Below are positions 21,766 through 33,371 of a DNA stretch of 64,000 bases, in pieces. A program made the translations under genes and the position numbers. This stretch comes from Hordeum vulgare subsp. vulgare. Lineage: Eukaryota; Streptophyta; Magnoliopsida; Poales; Poaceae. The notes beneath the pieces were generated by a model, which was not told the origin of the DNA, searched no databases, and saw only the letters and a program-made list of their open reading frames with translations. How positions within the stretch are numbered: the first letter of the stretch is position 1; each line of letters begins with the position of its first letter. The stretch covers positions 391,331,581 through 391,395,580 of the forward strand of contig NC_058518.1 in assembly GCF_904849725.1 (NCBI RefSeq). Direction: 5' to 3'.

Positions 21766-23701
21766 ACCAAGCTAGGCCAAAAGCCTAAGCTTGGGGGAGT
21801 ACGTGTTCTCACCGACCTTACATTCATGCTTATGCTTTCACTTTGTTAGCCGGTGTTTACACTTTCCCACTGTATTATCCATGCTACTTTATTTTCGTTT
21901 TCTTGTTTTGTGTCATTTTGAGAAAACCCAAAAGGATTTTCCTTTCTTCTTTTGCTTGTTGGGAGCTTTCCCGTGTAAATAGTTTTATTTTCTTTGGGTC
22001 AAGGTAGAAGATATTGATTACAATGTTTAGTGGTTCTTGCATGCATACCTGTTTAGCTTTCAAAGAGCCATATTACTTTGTCTTCTCCTTTGTGTTTGCC
22101 TGCAGATTCAGCTTAGTCCAATGCACGAGCACTCTTATTATTGTTCACATCGTTCGATTGTGCAAATGAAAGGCAATAATGATGATATATGATGAAGTGA
22201 CTGAGACTGGAAAAGCTGGTATGAACTCTATCTATTTTGTTTTTGTAAATATGACTAGCTTGTCATCCCAGATTTAGCTTTGTTGTGAGAGAACCATGTT
22301 TGCAATGACAACTTAGAGATCATAGTTTCTGATGCCATGCTTAACTAGCTGAGAGTTTATAATGGTTTGTCTTGAATGCCAACATAGATTTTGAGATGAC
22401 TATGATGTAGTATGATAGGATGATATTCTCCTTTGAATGATTCAAGTGGCTTGACTTGGCGCATGTTCATGCATGTAGTTGAAACAAAATCAACATAGCC
22501 CCTATGATGTTCGTGTTCATGGTGATTTATATCTTGTTCATGCTTGCATTCAATGTTAGTCAAACTAATTGCATCTTGATGACTTTTGTTGCTCTCTAGT
22601 TGGTCGCTTCCCAGTCTTTTGCTAGCCTTCACTTGTACTAAGCGGAATACTACTTGTGCATCCACTTCCATAAACCCAAAAATTTTACCATAAGAGTCCA
22701 CCATACCTACCTATTTGCGGTATCTACCTGCCGTTCCAAGTAAATTTGCATGTGCCACTCTCTAAACCTTCAATAAATAATCTATTTTGCCTGCCCGAAC
22801 CGCTCATGTGGTGACAGGGGGCTATTGGTATCTTCCATGCTAGGAGTGTTATCCTCGACATGTGTTTATTCACTGTCATTCACGAGAAAGGGGCCGGTAA
22901 TTGGAATGCCCAGTTCCACGCTTAAATCGAAAACATAACTGTAAAAGAAGACTCCCCTCAGATTGATGTTAGTATGGACGGTACCCGAGGATTCGGCTAG
23001 CCATGGAGTGTGATTGATTGGTGGTGGGGGAGTTAAAACTTTACTTTTCTGTTTGGGAACCGCCTATAGCATGAGTAGCATGGAAGATATTGAGAACTCT
23101 TGGTCATTGCGTTGACAATGAAAGCATGCCACCCAAAATTATTATCTCCATTTTCAAAGCTTGAGCTCTGGCACCTCTGCAAATCAATGCTTCCCTCTGC
23201 GAAGGGCCTGTCTATTTATTTTCCTATTGAGGCATCCTATTCTTATATAAGCACCAATTAGAGAGCACCTCTGTCATTTTTATGCTTTGATTTTGATTGT
23301 TATTGAGTATGACTATGACTGGATCTTCGTATCTATGAATTACAATGTTTAGTCAGCCCTTGATCTTTGAAAGTGCTATGCATTTATGTTTTGCGGTCTC
23401 AGAAAGGGCTAGCGAGATACCACCTATTCATATTGCTTCATGCTTGTTCTGATTGAAGTGTTGGTATTTGAAACTCATTATTATTTGCTCGTTAGCTGAT
23501 TATGCCATTGATATTAGTTTACCGTGAGACCTTTGAATCACTTGCTTATGTGGTTAACTTGTGATCTTGCTGAAATTTTGGTTATGAGTTAGACATAGTT
23601 GCAACAACAACATCAAATAGAGTTTGTCAAAGTTTTTCTTTCTCTCTTAGTTTGTCAACTGAGTTGCTTGAGGACAAGCAAGGTTTTAAGCTTGGGGGAG
23701 T
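21766..23701 (+). other. S1 3' non-coding region and PPT
   Basis: About 1.9 kb without a credible ORF, conserved in S3 at 51028-52971. Contains AAGCTTGGGGGAG near 21787, the block ATGCTTCCCTCTGCGAAGGG at 23187-23206 shared with H, and the terminal PPT TTTTAAGCTTGGGGGAG (23684-23700) next to the 3' LTR. Confidence 0.8.
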
Positions 23702-24620
23702 TGATACGTCTCCATCGTATCTACTTTTCCAAACTCTTTTGCCCTTGTTTTGGACTCTAATTTGCATGATTTGAATGGAACTAACCTGGACTGACGCTGT
23801 TTTCAGCAGAATTACTTTGGTGTTGTTTTTGTGCAGAAATGAAAGTTCACAGAACGTCTTGAAAATTTACGGAGAATATTTCTTGAAAATATGAAAAATA
23901 CCTGCGCAAAGATCCACCGAAGGGGATGGGCTAGTGGGCCACAAGACGTGTAGCTGCCACGCCCTGGTGGCGGCTAGCAAGCTTGTGGGGCCCACGTGGC
24001 TCTGCCGCCCCCAATTCCAGCTCTATAAATTCACTTTCGTCCCAGAAAAAATCAAGAGAGAAGATTTCGTTGCGTTTGCGATACGGAGGCGCCGCCACAT
24101 CCTGTTCTTCATCTCGAGGGCAGATCTGGAGTCCGTTTTGGGCTCCGGAGAGGGGAAATCATCGCCATCGTCATCATCAACCTTCTTCCCTCTCCAATTC
24201 CATGAAGTTCTTCGTCGTTCGTGAGTAACCTATTCATAGGCTCGCTGGGCGGTGATGAGTAGGATGAGATCTATCATGTAATCGAGTTAGTTTTGACGGG
24301 GATTGATCCCTAGTATCCACTATGTTCTGAGATTGATGTTGCTACTACTTTGCCATGCTTAATGCTTGTCACTAGGGCCCGAGTGCCATGATTTCAGATC
24401 TGAAATTATTATGTTGTCACCAATATATGTGTGTTTTAGATCCGATCTTGCAAGTTGTAGTTACCTACTACGTGTTATGACCCGACAACCCTAGAGTGAC
24501 AATAACCGGAACCACTCCCAGTGATGACCATAGTTTGAGCAGTTCATGTGTGCACCAAGTGCTAATGCATTGGTCCAGTTCTTTATTAAAAGGAGAACCT
24601 TAATATCCCGTAGTTTCCTT
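23702..24620 (+). repeat. S1 3' LTR, truncated
   Basis: Matches the S LTR from TGATACGTCTCCATCG through ...CGTAGTTTCCTT, then changes at 24620/24621 to element X sequence (GCAACTCCCACCG). About 919 of ~1450-1500 bp present. Hairpin 23935-23994 and G-box follow the family pattern. Confidence 0.9.
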
Positions 24621-26074
24621 GCAACTCCCACCGTTCCGTCTCATGACTTGTGTCGTCACTCTCATATTGCCATTACATGATCGTAAGATAGCTAGCGAGA
24701 TGTTTCAACGTCGTACGCCAAGCTAGATCGTTGCACATCCCGGTACACTGCCGGAGGCATTTCCTATAGAGTCATCATTGTTCTGAGCTTTGAGGTGTGA
24801 GTAAATAAAAGTGTGATGATCATTATTACTAGAGCATTGTCCCATATGAGGAAATAAAAAAAGAGAGGCCAAAGAGGCCAAATAAAAATAAAAAAGAGGC
24901 CAAAGATCCCAAATAAAAATAAATAAATAAAAGAGAGAAAAAGAGAGAAGGGACAATGCTACTATCTTTTTCCACACTTTTGCTTCATAATATCAGCATG
25001 TTCTTCATGATTGAGAGTCTCTTGTTTTTTCACCACCATATACTAGTGGGAATCTTCATTATGTAACTTGGCTTGTATATTCCAATGACGGGCTTCCTCA
25101 AAATTGCCCTAGGTCTTCGTGAGCAAGCAAGTTGGATGCACACCCACTAGTTCTCCTTTTGAGCTTTCACATACTTATAACTCTAGTGCATCCTTTGTAT
25201 GGCAATCCCTACTCATTTACATTGATATCTATTAATGGGCATCTCCATAGTCCTTTGATACGCTGAGTCAATGTGACCATGTCCTCCTTTTTGTCTCACA
25301 ACCACCACCACACTCTATTCCACCTATAGTGCTATATCCATGGCTCACGCTCATGTATTGGGTGATTGTTGAAAAAGGTTTGAGAAAGTAAGAGTGCGAA
25401 AACAATTACTTGGCCAATACCGGGGTTGTGCATGATTTAAATTAGTTGTGTGGGGATGATGGAGTATAGCTAGACTATATGATTTTGTTGGGATAACTTT
25501 CTTTGGCCTTGTTATTTCGAAAGTTCATGATTACCTTGCTAGTTTGCTTGAAGTATTATTGTTTTCATGTCAATAGCAAACTATTGTTTTGAATCTTACG
25601 GATCTGAAGATTCATGTCACATGAAAGAAGTTACAAAGGATAACTATGCTAGGTAGCATTCCACATCAAAAATTCAGTCTTTATCACTTCCCTACTCGAG
25701 GACGAGCAGGAGTTAAGCTTGGGGATGCTTGATACGTCTCCAATGTATCTATAATTTTTGATGGTTCCATGCTATTATCTTGTCAGACTTTGGATGTTTT
25801 GTATGCCTTTTATATCTTTTTAGAGACTAACTTATTAACTCAGTGCCAAGTGCCAGTTCCTATTTTTTCCGTGTTTTTGACCCTTTTCAGAGGAGGTTTA
25901 AATGGTGTCCAAACGGAATAAAACTTCCGAAAAGATTTTTTCCGGAACAGAAGATACGCACTAGACTTGAGAACCAAGGTAGGGGCGAGTAGGGTACCCC
26001 ACAAGCCCCCTAGGCGCTTCTAGGGGGGCCCGCGCCTAGCAGGCTTGTGGGCCCCCTGTGGCGCGCCTGCCTTA
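24621..26074 (+). repeat. Tandem-duplicated piece of element X
   Basis: Copy of 12333-13784: X 3' internal (24621 to about 25731) and the first part of the X 3' LTR (TGATACGTCTCCAATG, about 25732-26074), ending at the same point where S is inserted (CCTTA here, CCCTA in the original). In the first ~390 bp I count about 10 substitutions plus small indels (around 2.5%). With the S LTR that follows it shows duplication of a unit equivalent to 12333-24620. Confidence 0.88.
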
Positions 26075-27571
26075 TGATACGTCTCCATCGTATATACTTT
26101 TCCAAACTCTTTTGCCCTTGTTTTGGACTCTAATTTGCATGATTTGAATGGAACTAACCTCGACTAATGCTGTTTTCAGGAGAATTGCTTTGGTGTTGTT
26201 TTTGTGCAGAAATGAAAGTTCTCAGAACGTCCTGAAAATTTACGGAGAATATTTCTGGAAAATATGAAAAATACCTGCGCAGAGATCCACCAGAGGGGAT
26301 GGGCAAGTGGGCCACAAGCCGTGTAGCCGCCACCCCCTGGTGGCGGCTAGCAAGCTTGTGGGGCCCACGTGGCTCTGCTGGCCCCAATTCCAGCTCTATA
26401 AATTCACTTTCATCCCAGAAAAAATCAAGAGAGAAGATTTCGTCGCGTTTGCGATACGGAGGCGCCGCCACATCCTGTTCTTCATCTGGAAGGCAGATCT
26501 GGAGTCCGCTTTGGGCTCCGGCGAGGGGAAATCGTCACCATCGTCATAATCAACCTTCTTCCCTCTCCAATTCCATGAAGCTCTTCGTCGTTCGTGAGTA
26601 ATCTATTCATAGGCTTGCTGGGCCGTGATGAGTAGGATGAGATCTATCATGCAATCGAGTTAGTTTTGACGGGGATTGATCCCTAGTATCCACTATGTTC
26701 TGAGATTGATGTTGCTACTCCTTTGCCATGCTTAATGCTTGTCACTAGGGCCCGAGTGCCATGATTTCAGATCTGAAATTATTATGTTGTCACCAATATA
26801 TGTGTGTTTTATATCCGATCTTGCAAGTTGTAGTTACCTACTATGTGTTATGACCCGGCAACCCCGGAGTGACAATAACCGGAACCACTCCCGATGATGA
26901 CCATAGTTTGAGGAGTTCATGTGTGCACCAAGTGCTAATGTGTTGGTCCGGTTCTTTACTAAAAGGAGAACCTTAATATCCCGTAGTTTCCTTTTGGACA
27001 CCGCTGCCACGGGAGGGATGGCCAATAGATGTCATGCAAGTTCTTTTTCCTAAGCATGTATGACGACACACGTAATGCATGCCTACATCACATTGACGAA
27101 CGGGAGCTAGCCACATATTTCTCCATGTTATAACTGTTGCATGATGAATATCATCCAAAGAAATCATCGACGCATTGCCTACGAGTTTGTCCCACTGTTG
27201 CTGCTGCTGTTACTTGTTTTGCTCTGCTGCTGTTACTACTGTTGCTGCTGCTGTTACTTGTTTTGCTTTGCTGCTATTACTTGTTTTGCTCCGCTGCTGT
27301 TACTACTGTTCCTGCTGCTGTTACTTGCTACTGTTGATACTTTGCTTGCAGATATTAATCTTTCAGGTGTGGTTGAATCTGACACATTCAGCTGCTAATA
27401 CTTGAGAGTATCCTCTCACTTCCTATTGGCGAACCAACAAATTTGGGTTGAATACTCTAGCCTCGAAAACTGCCTCGATCCCACACGTTGGTGGGTTATT
27501 GCAAGACAATTCCTAATTGTTGAGCAGTCGAGAATAGCAGTCATCTAGCCATTGCTAGAGATTGCCAATCA
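26075..27571 (+). repeat. S2 solo LTR (second S copy collapsed by LTR-LTR recombination)
   Basis: Full-length S LTR of 1497 bp, TGATACGTCTCCATCG to ...GCCAATCA, directly followed by CCCTA and the rest of the X LTR. No internal region. Hairpin 26308-26367, G-box CACGTG 26366-26371 and TATAAATT 26397-26404 give the clean module order. Confidence 0.9.
26308..26404 (+). promoter_or_regulatory. S2 LTR core promoter: hairpin, G-box, TATA
   Basis: Inverted repeat TGGGCCACAAGCC ... AAGCTTGTGGGGCCCA, overlapping G-box CACGTG, and TATAAATT 26 bases further on. Best-preserved example of the module in the S family here. Confidence 0.75.
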
Positions 27572-28761
27572 CCCTACCTCTTCCGCCTATAAATCCAGAA
27601 AAATTCCAAAACTGCAAGAGAGATCCACGAAAATACTTTTCCGCCGCCGCAAGCTTCTGTCTCCGCAAGATCCCATCTGGGGCACGTTCTGGTGCCCTGT
27701 CGGAGGGGGATTCAGATACGGAGGGCTTTTCATCAAGACCATGACCTCTCCGATGATGCGTGAGTAGTTCACCATAGACCTTCGGGTCCATAGCTAGTAA
27801 CTAGATGGCTTCTTCTCTCTCTTGGATCTTCAATACAAAGTTCTCCATGATCTTCATGGAGATCTATCTGATGTAATCTTCTTTTGCGTTGTGTTTGTCG
27901 AGTTCCGATGAATTGTGGATTTATGATTAGATTATCAATGAATCTTATTTGAGTTTCTTCTGATCTCTTATATGCATGATTTCATATCCTTGTAATTCTC
28001 TTCGAGTTGTGGGTTTTGTTTGGCCAACTTGATCTATGATTCTTGCAATGAGACAAGTGCTTGGTTTTGGGTTCATACCATGCGGTGACCTCACCCAATG
28101 ACAGAAGGGGTAGTGAGGAACGCATCATGTTGTTGCCATCAAGGGTAAAAAGATGGGGTTTTCATCATTGGTTTGAGTTTATCCCTCTACATCATGTCAT
28201 CTTGCTTAAGGCGTTACTCTATTCGTCATGAACTCAATACACTAGATGCATGCTGGATAACGGTCGATGTGTGAAGTAATAGTAGTAGATGCAGAAAGTA
28301 TCGGTCTACTTGTCTCGGATGTGATGCCTATATGTATGATCATTGCCTTAGATATCGTCATGACTTTGTGCGGTTCTATCAATTGCTCGACAGTAATTTG
28401 TTCACCCACCGTATTATTTGCTATTTTGAGAGAAGCCTCTAGTGAACACTATGGCCCCCAGGTCTACTTCACACCATATTTTCAGCCTTACAATTTTGCT
28501 TCATTGCACTTTCCTCCTTCAGATCTCACTTTGCAATCAATGTTGAAGGGATTGACAACCCCTTTATAGCGTTGGGTGCAAGCTCTTTTGTGTTTGCGCA
28601 GGTACTCTAGACTTGGCGCGATTCTCCTACTGGATTGATACCTTGGTTCTCAAACTGAGGGAAATACTTACTGCCCCTGTGATGCATCGCCCTTTCCTCT
28701 TCAAGGGAAAAAAAGCAACACAAGCTCAAGAGACGACAGAAGGATTTCTGTCGCCGTAGCA
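27572..28761 (+). repeat. Element X 3' LTR, second part
   Basis: TSD CCCTA (27572-27576), then X LTR continuing from CCTCTTCCGCCTATAAATCC to ...TCGCCGTAGCA. It aligns with E LTR (38206-39850 and 44794-46435, reverse complement). Its last ~15 bp (TTCTGTCGCCGTAGCA) resemble a degenerate tRNA-Asp PBS. The C2 leader starts at 28762. Confidence 0.88.
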
Positions 28762-29611
28762 GTATGCTTGTGATATGATATGGCCAATGACGTGATGTGA
28801 TATATTGGATGTATGAGATGATCATGTTGTAATAGTTAATATCGACTTGCACGTCGATGCTACGGCAACCGGCAGGAGCCATAGGGTTGTCTTTAAACTA
28901 ACGTTTGTGTTTGTAGATGCGTTTACTATATTGCTAGGTCGTAGCTTTAGTAGTAATAGCATAGATAGGACGACAACCTCGATGGCGGAACGATGATGGA
29001 GATCATGGTGTGGCACCGGTGACAAGAAGATCATGCCGGCGCTTTGGTGATGGAGATCAATAAGCACAAGATGATGGCCATATCATGTCACTTATGAATT
29101 TCATGTGATGTTAATCCTTTTATGCACCTTATTTTGCTTAGAACGGCGGTAGCATTATAAGGTGATATCTCACTAAATTTTCAAGATGAAATTGTGTTCT
29201 CCCCGACTGTGCACCGTTGCGACAGTTCGTCGTTTCGAGACACCACGTGATGATCGGGTGTGATAGACTCAACGTTCACATACAACGGGTGCAAAACAGT
29301 TGCACACGCGGAACACTCGGGTTAAACTTGACGAGCCTAGCATGTGCAAACATGGCCTCGGAACACATGAGACCGAAAGGTCAAGCATGAATCTTATAGT
29401 TGATATGATTAGCATAGAGATGCTTACCACTAAAACTATTCTCAACTCACGTGATGATCGGACTTGATTTAGTGGATTTGGATCATGTACCACTCAAATG
29501 ACTAGAGAGATGTACTTTTTGAGTGGGAGTTTATCAGTAATTTGATTAGTTAAACGCTAATTATCTTAAACATAGTCTAAGTCCACTTTGCAATATTTGT
29601 GTTGTAGATCA
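28762..29611 (+). other. C2 untranslated leader (3' part)
   Basis: About 850 bases with no credible ORF. Resembles the long GC-poor leader of BARE/Angela elements, including GATATGATATGGCCAA and CACGTGATGATCGG repeats (about 29246 and 29450). Begins exactly at the X LTR end. Confidence 0.75.
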
Positions 29612-31189
29612 ATGGCTCACGCAGTAGTCGCCCTGAATTTTAATACATTCCTAGAGAAAGCTAAGTTGAAAGATGATGGAAGCAACTTTGTAGACCGGGC
29701 TCGTAATCTAAAGCTACTCCTGCAAGCTAGGAAGAAGGATTATGTCCTTAATGCTGCGCTAGGAGATGAACCACCTGCTACGTCTAGCCAAGATGTTTCG
29801 AATGCCTCGTTAACACGTAAGGAGGACTACTCAGTAGTTTAATGTGCAGCCTTGTGTGGCTTAGAGCCGGGACTTCAACGTCGCTTTTAGCGTCATGGAG
29901 CATATGAGATGTTCCAAGAGTTAAAGTTTATCTTTCAGAAGAACGCCCGAATTGAGAGGTATGAGACCTCCGATAAATTCTATGCTTGCAAAATGGAGGA
30001 GAAGTCGTCTGTCAGTGAACATGCGCTCAAAATGTCTGGCTACTCAAACCGTCTAGCGGAGATGGGGATTGAACTCCCGCAAGAGGCTATCACTGACATA
30101 ATTCTTCAATCACTGCCACCTAGCTATAAGAGCTTTGTGTTGAACTATAACATGCAAGGGATGAACAAGTCACCCGGTGAGTTATTCGCGATGCTGAAAG
30201 TTGCAGACTCAGAACTCCGGAAAGAGCATCAAGTGTTGATGGTCAATAAGACCACTGGTTTCAAGAGAAATGGCAAAGGCAAGAAGGGTAACTCCAAGAA
30301 GAGCGGCAAGCCTGTTGCCAATCCGACAAAGAAACCCAAGGTTGGACCTAAGCCTGGAATAGAGTGTTATTATTGCAAGGGACTGGGTCACTGGAAGCGC
30401 AACTGCCCCAAGTATTTGGCTGATAAGAAGGCGGCCAAGGAAAAATCAGGTATATTTGATATACATGTTATTGATGTGTACTTAACCAACTCTCGTAGTA
30501 GTGCCTGGGTATTCGATACCGGTTCTGTTGCTCATATTTGCAACTCGAAGCAGGAACTGCGGAATAAACGAAGGCTGGCGAAGGATGAAGTGACGATGCG
30601 CGTGGGAAATGGTTCCAAGGTTGATGCAATCGCCGTCGGCACAGTCTCACTTCAGTTACCATCAGGATTAGTTATGAACTTAAATAATTGTTATTTAGTG
30701 CCTCCGTTAAGCATGAACATTATATCCGGATCTTGTTTATTGCGAGATGGTTACTCGTTTAAGTCAGAGAATAATGGTTGTTCTATTTCTATGAGTAATA
30801 TCTTGTATGGTCATGCACCCAATGTGAGAGGATTGTTCATATTGAATCTTGATAGCGATGATACACATATACATACCATTGAGCTCAAAAGATGTAGAGT
30901 TAACAATGATAGCGCCATGTTTTTGTGGCACTGCCACTTAGGTCATATTGGTGTAAAGCGCATGAAGAAACTCCATTCCGATGGGCTTTTGGAATCACTT
31001 GATTTTGAATCACTTGACACGTTCGAACCATGCCTCATGGGCAAGATGACTAATACTCCGTTCTCCGGAACAATGGAGCGTGCAAGTGACTTGTTGGAAA
31101 TCATACATACCGATGTATGCGGTCTGATGAGTGTGGAGGCGCGCGGCGGATATCGTTATTTTCTCACCTTCGCTGACGATTTTGAGTAG
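29612..31189 (+). pseudogene. C2 gag, protease and start of integrase
   Basis: ATG 29612 (MAHAVVALNF). In-frame stops at TAA 29840 and TAG 29888, after which the frame stays open to 31189. A zinc knuckle CX2CX4HX4C spans 30365-30406 (CYYCKGLGHWKRNC). Protease DTG is at 30515-30523 (AWVFDTGSVAHICNS). The GAG-pre-integrase region (LWHCHLGH ... CLMGK) and first integrase aspartate (HTDVCG) follow. A 1-base insertion near 31180-31187 ends the frame. Product would be the Gag particle protein with protease and integrase of the Pol polyprotein. Confidence 0.88.
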
Positions 31190-31565
31190 GTATGGATATA
31201 TCTACTTGATGAAGCACAAGTCTGAAATGTTTGAGAAGTTCAAGCAATTTCAGAGTGAAGTTGAAAATCATCGTAACAAGAAGATCAAGTTCCTATGTTC
31301 TGATCGTGGGGGTGAATATCTGAGTATCGAGTTTGGTCCTCACTTAAGACAATGTGGAATTGTTTCACAGTTGACACCGCCTGGAACACAACAACGTAAT
31401 GGTGTGTCCGAACGTCGTAATCGTACTTTGTTAGAAATGGTGCAATCTGTGATGTCTCTTACCGATTTGCCGTTACCGTTTTGGGGTTATGCATTAGAGA
31501 CAGTTGCATTCACTTTAAATAGGGCACCATCAAAATCCGTTGAGACGACATCATACGAGCTGTGA
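31131..31565 (+). pseudogene. C2 integrase core, second part
   Basis: Frame after the shift: YGYIYLMKHKSEMF, second catalytic aspartate in CSDRGGEY and the glutamate in NGVSERRNRTLLEM. Ends at TGA 31563-31565 through another 1-base loss; the expected continuation is in the next frame from 31566. Confidence 0.85.
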
Positions 31566-32712
31566 ATGGCAAAAGACCGAAGTTGTCGTTTCTTAAAGTT
31601 TGGGGATGTGATGCTTATGTCAAAAAGCTTCAACCTGAAAAGCTGGAACCCAGAGCAAAAAAAGTGTGTCTTCATAGGACACCCAAAAGAGACAGTTGGG
31701 TACACCTTCTATCTCAAATCCGAGGGAAAAGTGTTTGTTGCTAAGAATGGAGCTTTTCTTGAGAAGGAATTTCTCTCGAAAGAATTGAGTGGGAGGAAGA
31801 TAGAACTTGATGAGGTTGTCGAACCTCTAATCCTTCTAGATGGTGGTGCAGGGCAGGGGGGAAACCTGTGTCGAAGCGACGCTGGTTGAGGAGGAAGTTA
31901 ACGATGATGATCATGAAACTTCAGATCAAGTTCCTATCAGACCTCGAAGGTCGACAAGACCACGTACTACTCCTGAGTGGTACGGTAATCCTGTCTTATC
32001 AATCATGTTGTTAGACAACAATGAACCTGTGAATTGTGAAGAAGCAATGGTGGGCTCGGATTCCAACAAATGGCTGGAGGCCATGAAGTCCGAGATAGGA
32101 TCTATGTATGAAAACAAAGTGTGGACTTTGGAAGTATTACCTGAAGGCCGCAAGGCTACTCAGAACAAATGGATCTTTAAGAAGAAGACGGGCGTAGACG
32201 GTAATGTGACCGTTTATAAAGCTCGACTTGTGGCAAAGGGTTTTTCACAAGTTCAAGGAGTTGACTACGATGAGAAGTTCTCACCGGTAGTGATGCTTAA
32301 GTCCGTCCGAACCATGTTAGCAATTGTTGCATTTTTTGATTATGAAATCTGGCAGATGGATGTCAAAACGGCGTTCCTTAATGGTTTTCTTAAGGAAGAG
32401 TTGTGTATGATGCAACCCGAAGGTTTTGTCGATCCAAAGAATGCTAACAAAGTATGCAAGCTCCAATGATCCGTTTATGGACTGGTGCAAGCATCTGGGA
32501 GTTGGAATAAGCGCTTTGATGAGGTGATCAAAGCATTTGGGTTTATACAAGTGGTTGGAGAATCTTGTATTTACAAGAAAGTGAGTGGGAGCTCTGTGGC
32601 GTTTCTAATATTATATGTGGATGACATATTGCTAATTGGAAACAACGTGAAGTTTTTGGAGAGCATAAAGGATTACTTGAATAAAAGTTTCTCTATGAAG
32701 GACCTAGCATAA
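31566..32712 (+). pseudogene. pol: C2 integrase C-terminus and reverse transcriptase
   Basis: Integrase C-terminal/linker (FLKFGDVM, KKCVFIGHPKETVGY) runs to about 31889. The RT frame from 31840 has RRSTRPRTTPEWYG, NKWIFKKKTG, KARLVAKGFSQVQG and QMDVKTAFLNG. TAA/TGA-type breaks: stop 32467-32469 inside the RT, then the YVDD box at 32614-32625 (LILYVDDILLIGN), then stop at 32710-32712. Beyond that the usual stretch between the palm and thumb appears partly deleted before 32733. Confidence 0.85.
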
Positions 32713-33033
32713 GCACATACCTTGATAAAGTTTTGAAGAAGTTCAAAATGGAACAGTCCAAGAAGGTGTTCTTGCCAGTGTTACAAGGTATAAAATTGAG
32801 TAAGACTCAGTGCCCAACAACTGCGGAAGATAGAGAACAAATGAGTTATGTCCCCTATGCTTCAGCCATAGGTTCTATCATGTATGCTATGTTGTGCACT
32901 AGACCAGACGTCAGCTTGGCCATAAGTATGGCAGGCATGTTTCAAAGTAATCCAGGAGTAGATCACTGGACGGTGGTCAAGAATATTCTGAAGTACCTGA
33001 AAAGGACTGAGGAAATGTTTCTCGTTTATGGAG
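32713..33033 (+). pseudogene. C2 RT C-terminal / RNase H, part interrupted by element H
   Basis: Reads MKKFKMEQSKKVFLPV from 32733 through SYVPYASAIGSIMYAMLCTRPDV to MFLVYGG at the insertion point. The remainder is at 60154-60645; the two halves join when H and one copy of GTGAC are removed. Confidence 0.88.
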
Positions 33034-33038
33034 GTGAC

Positions 33039-33371
33039 TGATGACCCACAAGTATAGGGGATCAATCGTAGTCCTTTCGATAAGTAAGAGTGTCGAACCC
33101 AACGAGGAGCAGAAGGCTCTGATAAACGGTTTTCAGCAAGGTAATAACTGCAAGCACTGAAAGTAGCGGTAACAAGTGATGGTGTAGTGAGGTGAAACGT
33201 AGCAGGTGAAAAGTAACAAGGAATAGCAACGGTGCAGCAAAGTGGCCCAGTCCCTTTTGTAGCAAGGGACAAGCCTGAACAAAGTCTTATAGGAAGTAAA
33301 GCGCTCCCGAGGACACATGGGAATTTCTGTCATGCTAGTTTCATCATGTTCATATGATTCGCGTTCGTTAC
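33039..33371 (-). repeat. H 3' LTR, truncated
   Basis: Matches 58626 to about 58957 (TGATGACCCACAAGTATAGG on the plus strand), then diverges at about 33372 into the non-coding tail. In element orientation the U3 and the PPT are gone, so a deletion joined the internal tail to the LTR end. Confidence 0.85.

Larger units (their letters stand above)
13785..24620 (+). mobile_element. Element S1: non-autonomous Athila-like gypsy, 3' LTR truncated by a duplication junction
   Basis: 5' LTR 13785-16948 (with a nested solo LTR), PBS 16957-16974, gag-protease remnant, a second ORF remnant, long 3' non-coding region, PPT and 3' LTR from 23702 that stops abruptly at 24620. No RT, RNase H or integrase anywhere in 6.75 kb of internal sequence. 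S3 (36352-54635) is a second member with the same architecture. S1 and the solo LTR 26075-27571 derive from one insertion into X followed by tandem duplication. Confidence 0.85.
1..28761 (+). mobile_element. Element X: 3' part of an Athila-like gypsy element, heavily interrupted
   Basis: Pieces 1-412, 12183-13441 (3' internal, non-coding), 13442-13784 and 27577-28761 (3' LTR) belong to one plus-strand element. Continuity is shown by removing two clean insertions: C1 (TSD ATGGT at 408-412 and 12178-12182) and S (TSD CCCTA at 13780-13784 and 27572-27576). The reverse complement of element E (about 39850-41480) aligns along the internal pieces, and the E LTR aligns to the X LTR, so X and E are one family. 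X ends at 28761 with ...CCGTAGCA, after which the leader of copia C2 resumes. Its 5' end is outside the window. Family name not assigned; Sabrina or WHAM are possibilities I cannot confirm by eye. Confidence 0.85.

Noticed and set aside
24600..24640. Idea that the S1 3' LTR simply ends at 24620
   Set aside because: The S LTR continues in other copies (16421 onward) and has its CA end ~530 bp later; the join to X sequence is a rearrangement.
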